Source: Oscillospiraceae bacterium (GTDB lineage: Bacteria; Bacillota_A; Clostridia; Oscillospirales; Oscillospiraceae). Taken from it: 8,020 nucleotides of DNA. The DNA is taken from the NCBI GenBank assembly GCA_021771675.1, contig JAETOP010000137.1, positions 1 through 8,020 of the forward strand. Direction: 5' to 3'. The notes under the pieces were generated by a model, which did not search any database, was not told the origin of the DNA, and was given only the letters and a program-made list of their open reading frames with translations. Positions within the stretch are counted from its first letter, which is position 1; every line of letters begins with the position of its first letter. This document shows, in pieces, positions 1 through 5,394 of this stretch. Both the position numbers and the translations under genes were made by a program.

Positions 1-13
1 TTATTCTTTTGTT

Positions 14-30
14 GGCAAGGTGGACTTGCC
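14..30. repeat. Hairpin: GGCAAG / CTTGCC around a 5-nt loop
   Basis: A perfect 6-bp inverted repeat, GGCAAG (14-19) and CTTGCC (25-30), encloses the loop GTGGA. No T-run follows on either strand, so it is not an obvious intrinsic terminator. It lies 15 nt upstream of a second, longer hairpin. The pair may be recombination or element-end structure. Confidence 0.5.
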
Positions 31-45
31 CGAATAACCGCCCGA

Positions 46-78
46 CCTATCCGACACAATGCGCAAGTGCCGGATAGG
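46..78. repeat. 12-bp imperfect inverted repeat (CCTATCCG / CGGATAGG core)
   Basis: CCTATCCGACAC (46-57) pairs with GTGCCGGATAGG (67-78) with a single A-C mismatch (54/70) and a 9-nt loop. A T-run (89-94) follows on the + strand, but 10 nt past the stem, so it is a poor Rho-independent terminator. This is the strongest palindrome outside the coding region and lies about 47 nt upstream of the maff2 breakpoint. It could be the subterminal hairpin of an inserted element or a leftover regulatory structure. Confidence 0.55.
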
Positions 79-124
79 AACGGCAAAATTTTTTACACTT
101 CTATTACTTCTTTATCGCACATCA

Positions 125-217
125 GTAAAGAGCCAGGGCATGAAGCAACTCATGGCGGGCGGCGGCATCATCGTGCTGGGCACCACCCTGATCCCCCTGC
201 TGTCCGGCCTGTTTTAA
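125..217 (+). pseudogene. Maff2 family mobile-element protein, 3' fragment only
   Basis: The frame ending with TAA at 215-217 reads VKSQGMKQLMAGGG, then IIVLGTTLIPLLSGLF and stop. This matches the conserved C-terminal end of Maff2 proteins: a KSQG-(M/I)KQ-(L/F)MAGGG motif followed by a membrane helix ending LSGLF. Maff2 proteins are small membrane proteins found beside the TrbL gene in this ICE group; their role is unknown. The usual N-terminal half is missing. The in-frame sequence upstream (from an ATG at 59, without a ribosome binding site) is unrelated and Leu/Phe-rich. The breakpoint lies near 124-127. The ATG at 140, within the conserved motif, has no convincing Shine-Dalgarno, so the fragment is probably not functional, although a chimeric 52-aa product from 59 cannot be excluded. 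Confidence 0.7.
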
Positions 218-229
218 GGGCGATAGCTT

Positions 230-1096
230 ATGGGATTTCTCACCGACTGGCTGACAGACTGGTTAAAAGGGCTTCTGATCGAGGGGATCATGGGCAACCT
301 CACGGGGCTTTTTGATACGGTCAATACCCGTGTCGGAGAGATTGCGGTGCAAGTGGGAACGACCCCGGCGGCGTGGAACGCCGGGGTCTTTTCCCTCATA
401 CGGCAGCTTTCTGAAACGGTGATACTGCCGATTGCCGGTCTGGTCTTGACCTTTGTTGCCACCTATGAGCTGATCCAGCTCATTATCGAAAAAAACAACC
501 TGCACGATCTGGACTATTGGATTTTCTTCAAGTGGATTTTCAAAACGGCTGCGGCCATCCTCATTCTGTCCAACACATTCAATATCGTTATGGCGGTGTT
601 TGATGTGTCCCAAAGCGTGATTGCCAGCGCAGCCGGGATTGTGCAGGGCTCAACGGACATTTCTTCCTCCATGATCGATACGCTGGAGGCAAGTCTGGAA
701 ACCATGAGCCTTGGCGCTCTGTTGGGGCTGTGGCTCCAATCGTTCCTCATTCATGTGACCATGTGGGCGCTGAACATCGTGATTTTCGTCATCGTCTACG
801 GGCGCATGATTGAGATTTATCTGCTCACAAGTCTGGCTCCGCTGCCTGTGGCGACCCTCTCCAACCGGGAGCTGGGCAGCATGGGCCAAAACTATTTGAA
901 GTCCCTGTTTGCCGTGGGATTCCAAGGGATGCTGATCCTTGTGTGCGTCGCCATCTATGCGGTGCTCATTCAAGGGATCGCCACGGGCGGCGACCCCATC
1001 GGGGCCATTTGGGGCTGTGTGGGGTACACGGTGCTGTTGTGCTTCTGCCTGTTCAAAACAGGGACGATTGCCCGGAGCATCTTTAGTGCTCATTAA
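230..1096 (+). CDS. VirB6/TrbL-like conjugal transfer membrane protein (CD1112 family)
   Basis: This 288-aa protein is probably the polytopic inner-membrane channel subunit of the ICE type IV secretion system. Hydrophobic segments lie near residues 63-86, 104-124, 163-190, 228-250 and 258-277. The amphipathic N-terminus contains a small repeat (LTDWLTDWL, residues 4-12). The family relationship rests on the WIFFKWIFK-type central segment, the conserved YGRMIEIYLLTSLAPLPVAT region (190-209), the following ELGSMGQNYLKS motif, and the position directly after maff2. The start at 230 is 12 nt after the maff2 stop, with a weak AAGGGCG Shine-Dalgarno. Length is normal for the family. The C-terminus (GTIARSIFSAH) is intact. 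I see no frameshift or missing part. Confidence 0.9.
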   Translation: MGFLTDWLTDWLKGLLIEGIMGNLTGLFDTVNTRVGEIAVQVGTTPAAWNAGVFSLIRQLSETVILPIAGLVLTFVATYELIQLIIEKNNLHDLDYWIFFKWIFKTAAAILILSNTFNIVMAVFDVSQSVIASAAGIVQGSTDISSSMIDTLEASLETMSLGALLGLWLQSFLIHVTMWALNIVIFVIVYGRMIEIYLLTSLAPLPVATLSNRELGSMGQNYLKSLFAVGFQGMLILVCVAIYAVLIQGIATGGDPIGAIWGCVGYTVLLCFCLFKTGTIARSIFSAH

Positions 1097-1110
1097 GAAA
1101 GGGGTGTTGT

Positions 1111-1362
1111 ATGCCAAGAAGATACGGGCCGGACGGAACGGCCCTATGGAATGGAAAAGCCCCGGAGGAATTTTCCGAGGCGGATGTGTACCGCTTCATG
1201 GCGGAAACGGAGGAGGTGTTGCAAAAGCGGGAGCTGCTGGGCGGTGAAAGCGACGCCAGGTCGATTGCCCAGCGTCTGGCCGAGGGCCGCACGCAGGCCG
1301 CCCGGGACAACGCCGCCCGCCCCGCCAGGGCAGCGGTGAAGGAGTCCAGGCATGACCGATAA
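1111..1362 (+). CDS. Small hypothetical ICE protein (83 aa)
   Basis: I do not recognise the family. The 83-aa product is charged and soluble. The N-terminal half (MPRRYGPDGTALWNGKAPEEFSEADVYRFMAE) suggests a compact fold. The remainder is Arg/Ala/Glu-rich and predicted helical, ending in a basic tail. A ribosome binding site (GAAAGGGG, from 1097) precedes the ATG. Its last 11 nt overlap the start of the downstream methylase, a sign of translational coupling. Being locked between trbL-like and methylase genes, it could be an accessory of either the transfer channel or the methylase. No catalytic motif is visible. Confidence 0.7.
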   Translation: MPRRYGPDGTALWNGKAPEEFSEADVYRFMAETEEVLQKRELLGGESDARSIAQRLAEGRTQAARDNAARPARAAVKESRHDR

Positions 1363-2137
1363 TGCCACTTTGGGACAAAATGTCCCAAACATGGCGGAGG
1401 GCCTGTACCTCATGGATGGGATCAAGGGGCTGCTGTCCCTGCCCCAGCACTCGGTTGATATGCTGCTCACCGATCCGCCCTACGGCACCACCCGGAATTA
1501 CTGGGATGTGCCGCTGCCGCTCCCCGAGCTATGGGAGGCGGTGAAATGGGCGGTCAAGCCCAACGGGGCGGTGCTGTTCTTCGCCCAATGTCCCTATGAC
1601 AAGGTGCTAGGAGCGTCCAACCTGTCCATGCTCCGCTATGAGTGGGTATGGTACAAAGAACGGGGAACGGGTTTTCTCAACGCCAACCGAGCCCCGCTGA
1701 AAAAGTCGGAGAACATTCTGGTGTTCTATCAGAAGTCCCCGGTCTATCATCCGCAATTCACCTATGGGGAGCCCTATCGCCGGGTATATTCCCGCAGCGG
1801 CTCCAGCACTAACTATGGAGCATTTGAGCGTGTTGGTACGAAGTCCAGCGATGGGCGGCGCTATCCGGGAAATGTGCTGTTTGTCCCCACGGTGATGGGC
1901 GGCATCCACCCGACACAAAAGCCCGTGGAGCTGTGCGAATATTTCATCAAGACCTACACCGACGAAGGAGCGGTGGTAGCGGATATTTGCGCTGGCTCCG
2001 GCACAACGGCGGTGGCGGCCCTCAATACGGGCCGCCACTTCATCTGTTTTGAAAACGCCCCGGCCATCTATGGCCCCGCCGCACAGCGCATTGAGCAGGC
2101 ACGGCTGGCCGTGGAGCGTGGCGGGAAAGGAGTGTAA
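1352..2137 (+). CDS. Orphan beta-class DNA methyltransferase (DPPY type, probably N6-adenine)
   Basis: This 261-aa SAM-dependent methyltransferase has the motif order of the beta class: catalytic motif IV TDPPYGT (DPPY at 41-44) first, and the SAM-binding motif DICAGSGTTA (211-220) near the C-terminus, preceded by HPTQKP (186-191). The variable segment between about 105 and 175 is the probable target recognition region. DPPY favours adenine N6, but cytosine N4 is not excluded. No restriction endonuclease is adjacent, so it looks like an orphan enzyme carried by the ICE, plausibly for anti-restriction. The ATG at 1352 is chosen because GAAGGAG (1338-1344) lies 7 nt upstream. The alternative ATG at 1391 has no Shine-Dalgarno. 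Codons 6-13 are made by a palindromic repeat (LGQNVPN), so the extreme N-terminus may be an added, non-family extension. Confidence 0.92.
   Translation: MTDNATLGQNVPNMAEGLYLMDGIKGLLSLPQHSVDMLLTDPPYGTTRNYWDVPLPLPELWEAVKWAVKPNGAVLFFAQCPYDKVLGASNLSMLRYEWVWYKERGTGFLNANRAPLKKSENILVFYQKSPVYHPQFTYGEPYRRVYSRSGSSTNYGAFERVGTKSSDGRRYPGNVLFVPTVMGGIHPTQKPVELCEYFIKTYTDEGAVVADICAGSGTTAVAALNTGRHFICFENAPAIYGPAAQRIEQARLAVERGGKGV
1369..1389 (+). repeat. Junction palindrome copy 1 (perfect; arms TTTGGGACA/TGTCCCAAA, loop AAA)
   Basis: Perfect 9-bp inverted repeat with a 3-nt AAA loop (1378-1380). It starts 7 nt after the stop of the 83-aa ORF and 17 nt after the methylase ATG. It is translated in frame as LGQNVP near the methylase N-terminus. 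It is the reference copy of a family of four in this window. Confidence 0.9.
2126..2132 (+). promoter_or_regulatory. Shine-Dalgarno AAAGGAG of the MT-A70 gene, lacking a canonical start codon downstream
   Basis: AAAGGAG sits inside the last codons of the upstream methylase, just before its TAA (2135-2137). The only plausible initiation codons at the right distance in the MT-A70 frame are ATT (2137, spacing 4) and ATC (2140, spacing 7). This site argues that translation really begins upstream of the DPPW motif rather than at the TTG at 2197, which has no ribosome binding site. Confidence 0.6.
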
Positions 2138-2139
2138 TT

Positions 2140-2703
2140 ATCGGAGCATATTCCATCATCTACGCCGATCCCCCGTGGCGCTACTCCCAAAAGGGCTTGC
2201 AGGGGGCGGCAGAGCATCATTACCCCACCATGAGCATTGACGAGCTTTGTGCGCTGCCTGTGGCCGATCTTGCGGCCCCGGACAGCGCACTTTTCCTGTG
2301 GGCAACCTTTCCCCAGCTCCCGGAGGCCCTGCGGCTGATCCGGGAATGGGGCTTCACCTACAAAAGTGTGGCTTTTGTCTGGCTCAAGAAAAACCGCAAG
2401 GCGGACAGTTGGTTTTATGGGCTGGGCTTCTGGACACGAGCCAATGCAGAGGTTTGCCTGCTGGCGACACGGGGCCACCCCAAGCGGCAGGCGGCCAACA
2501 TCCACCAGTTTATCATTTCGCCTATCGAGGCCCACAGCAAAAAGCCGGACGAGGCCCGGGACAAAATTGTGGCCCTCATGGGTGATCTGCCCCGTGTGGA
2601 GCTGTTCGCCCGGCAGATCCCGCCCGGCTGGGATGTGTGGGGCAACGAGGTACAGTCCACGCTCCGGGACTTTGGGACATTTTGTCCCAAGGAAGGAGGC
2701 TGA
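2140..2703 (+). CDS. MT-A70 family adenine-N6 DNA methyltransferase with non-canonical start (ATC or ATT)
   Basis: The 187-aa product (counted from ATC at 2140) carries the MT-A70 hallmarks. It has ADPPWRY (DPPW at 10-13), then GAAEHHYPTM (22-31), LFLWATFPQLPEALRLIREWGF, the region around NAEVCLLATRGHP, and a C-terminal VELFAR...GWDVWGNE end (163-170). Such small bacterial and phage enzymes methylate adenine in DNA. The frame is open upstream only from 2095, and no ATG, GTG or TTG occurs before DPPW; the first canonical start (TTG, 2197) would delete the catalytic motif. Initiation is therefore placed at ATC 2140 (ATT 2137 possible), downstream of AAAGGAG. Either a rare start codon is used or an ATG has been lost. 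Beyond the usual family end, a 16-aa tail includes FGTFCPK, encoded by palindrome copy 2. Confidence 0.8.
   Translation: MGAYSIIYADPPWRYSQKGLQGAAEHHYPTMSIDELCALPVADLAAPDSALFLWATFPQLPEALRLIREWGFTYKSVAFVWLKKNRKADSWFYGLGFWTRANAEVCLLATRGHPKRQAANIHQFIISPIEAHSKKPDEARDKIVALMGDLPRVELFARQIPPGWDVWGNEVQSTLRDFGTFCPKEGG
2671..2691 (+). repeat. Junction palindrome copy 2 (loop TTT)
   Basis: TTTGGGACA (2671-2679) and TGTCCCAAG (2683-2691) flank a TTT loop. The outermost T-G is a wobble pair in sense RNA, and C2670-G2692 can extend the stem. The loop is the complement of copy 1, so this copy is effectively inverted. It is translated as FGTFCPK at the MT-A70 C-terminus, ends 9 nt before the stop, and directly abuts the AAGGAGG Shine-Dalgarno (2693-2699) of prgI. 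Confidence 0.88.
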
Positions 2704-2705
2704 AT

Positions 2706-3080
2706 ATGCCCTATGTGAATGTCCCCAATGATCTGTCCAAAATCAAAACCAAGATTGCCTTTAACCTCACCAAGCGGCAGCTGATCTGCTTCGGAATCGG
2801 GGCGGCCATCGGGATTCCCACCTATCTGCTGACCCGTGGGGCCATCGGCAACACCGGGGCGCTGTTCGTCATGCTTGGGATCATGCTCCCGGCCTTTCTC
2901 ATGGCGATGTACGAAAAGGACGGGCTGCCCTTTGAAAAGGTGCTGCGGAACATGATCAACACCAAGTTCCTGCGCCCCGGCATCCGGCCCTATCGGACGC
3001 AGAATATCTATGCTCCATTCACGGGAAAGGAGGAGTCTATTGAACGCAGCCAAAACAAAACCAAACGCAAAAAGAAATGA
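2706..3080 (+). CDS. prgI: PrgI family T4SS membrane protein (VirB3-like)
   Basis: This 124-aa protein is the small membrane partner of VirB4 in Gram-positive conjugation systems. Two hydrophobic helices lie near residues 25-43 and 50-69, after a short cytoplasmic N-terminus (MPYVNVPNDLSKIKTKIAFN). After them comes the typical KDGLPFEKVLRNMINTKFLRPGIRPY region (71-96) and a Lys-rich tail. The ATG at 2706 is preceded by AAGGAGG (2693-2699) with 6-nt spacing. An in-frame upstream start at 2637 would only add translated palindrome and is rejected. The gene's last 41 nt overlap the VirB4 start, so the two are tightly coupled, matching their joint role at the inner membrane. Confidence 0.93.
   Translation: MPYVNVPNDLSKIKTKIAFNLTKRQLICFGIGAAIGIPTYLLTRGAIGNTGALFVMLGIMLPAFLMAMYEKDGLPFEKVLRNMINTKFLRPGIRPYRTQNIYAPFTGKEESIERSQNKTKRKKK
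3026..3033 (+). promoter_or_regulatory. Shine-Dalgarno AAAGGAGG that fixes the VirB4 start at TTG 3040
   Basis: AAAGGAGG lies 6 nt before TTG at 3040-3042. The in-frame ATG at 3010 lies upstream of this site, has no ribosome binding site of its own, and would add ten residues without family resemblance. Confidence 0.75.
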
Positions 3081-5394
3081 GCGCCGGGCGGTGGTTTCCG
3101 CCCAGCAGACCATCCCCTATGTGGCGATGCACCCGGACGGGCTCTGTCAGCTCCCCGGCGGGCTCTACACCAAGACCGTGGAATATGAGGACATCAACTA
3201 CGCCGTGGCATCCACCGAGGATCAGACCGCCATCTTCGGCGGGTGGAGCTCGTTTCTCAACTACTTTGACAGTTCCTTGCCCTTTCAGCTCTCCTTTGTC
3301 AACCGCCGTTCCCGCAGCGCCAACCGCTACAAGGTGAATATCCCGGAACAGGAGGACGAGTTCAACAGCATCCGGCATGAATATGTGGAGATGCTCAAAG
3401 GCCAGATTGCAAAGAGCAACAATGGCATTGAGCGTACCAAGTACATCACCTTTGGGCTGCCTGCTGGCAGCGTGGCCGAGGCCCGGCCCCGGCTGGGCCG
3501 TGTGGAGGCGGATGTCATGGGCAACCTCAAACGGCTGGGGGTGCAGTCCCAGCCCTTGGATGGTCGTGACCGTCTGGCGGTGCTCCACGGCCAGATGCAC
3601 CCGGGGAGCCGGGAGCTGTTCCGCTTTTCGTGGAAGGACATTCCACAGCACGGTATGGGGACAAAGGACTATATCGCCCCGGACAGCTTCGACTTCCGGC
3701 AATCCCGAACTTTCCGGGTGGGCCAGTCGTGGGGCGCTGCGTCCTACTTGCAGATTTTAGCGTCGGAGCTCTCGGACAAGCTGCTGGCGGAAATCTTGGA
3801 GCTGGACGCCGAGCTCACCGTCACGCTCCACATTCAGACGGTGGATCAACTCAAAGCCATTAAGACCATCAAGGGGAAAATCTCTGACATAGGCCGCATG
3901 AAGGCCGAGGAACAGAAAAAGGCGGTGCGGGCCGGGTACGATATGGAGATTTTGCCCCCCGATCTCATTACCTTTTCCAAGGACGCCGCCGAGCTGCTGG
4001 CCGACCTCCAATCCCGCAACGAGCGGATGTTCCTGCTGACCTTTACCGTGGTGAACATCGCTCCCACCCGGCAGCGGCTGGAAAACGATGTGTTCACCGT
4101 GGGCGGCATCGCACAGAAATACAATTGCGCCTTGAAGCGGCTGGACTGGCAGCAGGAGCAGGGCTTTGTGTCCTCGCTGGTGTTGGGGTACAACGGCATT
4201 GAAATCCAGCGGGGCATGACCACCAGCTCCACGGCCATCTTCATTCCCTTTATGACCCGGGAGCTCCGCATGGACGGGCAGGCGCTCTACTATGGCATGA
4301 ACGCCCTTTCCCACAATGTTATCATGGCTGACCGCAAAAAGCTGAAATCGGCCAACGGGATGTACCTCGGCTCCACGGGCTCCGGCAAGAGCTTTGCCGC
4401 CAAGAGGGAGCTGATCAATGTGTTCCTTGCCACCAATGACCGGATCATTGTGGTAGACCCAATGGGCGAATACGCCCCGCTGGTGCAGCGGCTGGGCGGG
4501 CAGGTCATTGAGATCGCCCCGGACAGCCCCCACCACATTTCGCCTATGGATTTGCAGATGAACGCCAACGACGATGAAAGTCCGCTTTCTATGAAGGCGG
4601 ATTTTTTGTTGTCCCTGTGTGAGCTGATCGTGGGCGGACGGGAGGGTTTGCAGCCCATTGAGAAAACCGTGATTGACCGCTGTGTGCGGCTGGTGTACCG
4701 GGAAATGGCGCTGGGGCTGGAAACGGCCAAAACCCCACTGTTGCAGGATTTGTACGAGGAGCTTTTGAAGCAGCCGGAGCCGGAGGCCCGCCGTGTAGCA
4801 ACGGCGCTGGAGCTCTACTGCACCGGCTCCCTTAACCTGTTCAACCACCCCACCAATGTCAATCTCAATTCCCGGGTAGTGTGCATCGTCCTCAAAGGGT
4901 TGGGCGAAAACCTCCGCAAGATCGCCATGCACACCACCAACGAATTTGTCACGGCGGCGGTGAACGCCAACCACAAGGCCGGGATCGCTACATGGTGCTA
5001 CTTTGACGAGTTCCATATTCTGCTGCGGGACGAGCTCACCGCCAGCTACTTTGTGGCCGTGTGGAAGATGCTCCGCAAAAAAGGCTGCGTTCCCTCAGCG
5101 CTCACGCAGAATGTGAAAGACCTGCTGGCAAGTCCGGCCATCTCCAACATTCTGGACAACACGGATTTTCTGATCCTGCTGTCCCAAGCCCAGAGCGACC
5201 GGGCCATTCTCGCCAAGCAGCTCGGTATTTCCGAGCATCAGCTTTCCTACATTACCCACTCCAATTCCGGCGAGGGGCTGTTGTTCTACGGGAATGTGAC
5301 CATCCCCTTTGTGGATCGGTTCCCCCGTGGGGAGATCTATGACCTGCTGACCACCCGCCCGGAGGACTTGGCCCATGAGCGAACAGACCAGTAA
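3040..5394 (+). CDS. virB4: VirB4-like conjugal transfer ATPase (CD1110 family)
   Basis: This 784-aa protein is the motor ATPase that energises assembly and substrate passage in the ICE type IV secretion system. The N-terminal half (to about 420) is the VirB4/TraE-type domain. The C-terminal half is a RecA-like ATPase with Walker A GSTGSGKS at 444-451 and Walker B-like CYFDEFHILL with D656/E657. Further conserved stretches are VVDPMGEYAPLVQRLGG after Walker A and SALTQNVKDLLASP after Walker B. Length is normal and all motifs are intact, so it should be functional. The start is TTG 3040 on the strength of its Shine-Dalgarno. The 5' end overlaps prgI by 41 nt and the 3' end overlaps the NlpC/P60 gene by 20 nt. 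Confidence 0.95.
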   Translation: MNAAKTKPNAKRNERRAVVSAQQTIPYVAMHPDGLCQLPGGLYTKTVEYEDINYAVASTEDQTAIFGGWSSFLNYFDSSLPFQLSFVNRRSRSANRYKVNIPEQEDEFNSIRHEYVEMLKGQIAKSNNGIERTKYITFGLPAGSVAEARPRLGRVEADVMGNLKRLGVQSQPLDGRDRLAVLHGQMHPGSRELFRFSWKDIPQHGMGTKDYIAPDSFDFRQSRTFRVGQSWGAASYLQILASELSDKLLAEILELDAELTVTLHIQTVDQLKAIKTIKGKISDIGRMKAEEQKKAVRAGYDMEILPPDLITFSKDAAELLADLQSRNERMFLLTFTVVNIAPTRQRLENDVFTVGGIAQKYNCALKRLDWQQEQGFVSSLVLGYNGIEIQRGMTTSSTAIFIPFMTRELRMDGQALYYGMNALSHNVIMADRKKLKSANGMYLGSTGSGKSFAAKRELINVFLATNDRIIVVDPMGEYAPLVQRLGGQVIEIAPDSPHHISPMDLQMNANDDESPLSMKADFLLSLCELIVGGREGLQPIEKTVIDRCVRLVYREMALGLETAKTPLLQDLYEELLKQPEPEARRVATALELYCTGSLNLFNHPTNVNLNSRVVCIVLKGLGENLRKIAMHTTNEFVTAAVNANHKAGIATWCYFDEFHILLRDELTASYFVAVWKMLRKKGCVPSALTQNVKDLLASPAISNILDNTDFLILLSQAQSDRAILAKQLGISEHQLSYITHSNSGEGLLFYGNVTIPFVDRFPRGEIYDLLTTRPEDLAHERTDQ

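Larger units (their letters stand above)
1..124. other. Non-homologous left flank with two hairpins; possible mobile-element end or rearrangement junction
   Basis: I recognise no gene here. The stretch holds two perfect or near-perfect inverted repeats (14-30 and 46-78), then a T-rich stretch (89-115). It then runs directly into sequence that is clearly the 3' part of maff2. A normal maff2 5' half, encoding an N-terminal membrane segment and a Gly/Asn-rich loop, is absent. The base composition is more AT-rich than the operon that follows. This fits a junction with another element, such as the hairpin-bearing end of an insertion sequence, or a recombined or misassembled boundary. No transposase or diagnostic terminal motif is visible, so the type of element is not determined. 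Confidence 0.4.

Noticed and set aside
46..100. Rho-independent terminator formed by the 46-78 hairpin and the T-run at 89-94
   Set aside because: The T-run is 10 nt from the stem base and is preceded by AACGGCAAAA, so the usual stem/T-run adjacency is absent.
606..614. TGTCCCAAA half-site inside the trbL-like gene (also TGTCCCAAG at 5180-5188 in virB4)
   Set aside because: Each lacks the partner arm, is far from a gene junction, and encodes ordinary family sequence (VSQS, LSQA).
2116..2142. Programmed -1 frameshift fusing the two methylases
   Set aside because: The required shift direction is possible, but GGGAAAG is not in the X XXY YYZ phase. A Shine-Dalgarno plus ATT/ATC start explains the arrangement more simply.
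2558..2575. Imperfect palindrome-like GGGACAAAATTGTGGCCC in the MT-A70 gene
   Set aside because: The arms match poorly with the repeat family, and the encoded RDKIVALMGDL looks like normal MT-A70 sequence.
3757..5016. Long open frame on the minus strand (419 codons) opposite VirB4
   Set aside because: It is antisense to a clearly conserved VirB4 with intact motifs. Its His/Gly/Val-rich translation is typical of the reverse complement of GC-rich coding DNA, with no domain and no ribosome binding site.
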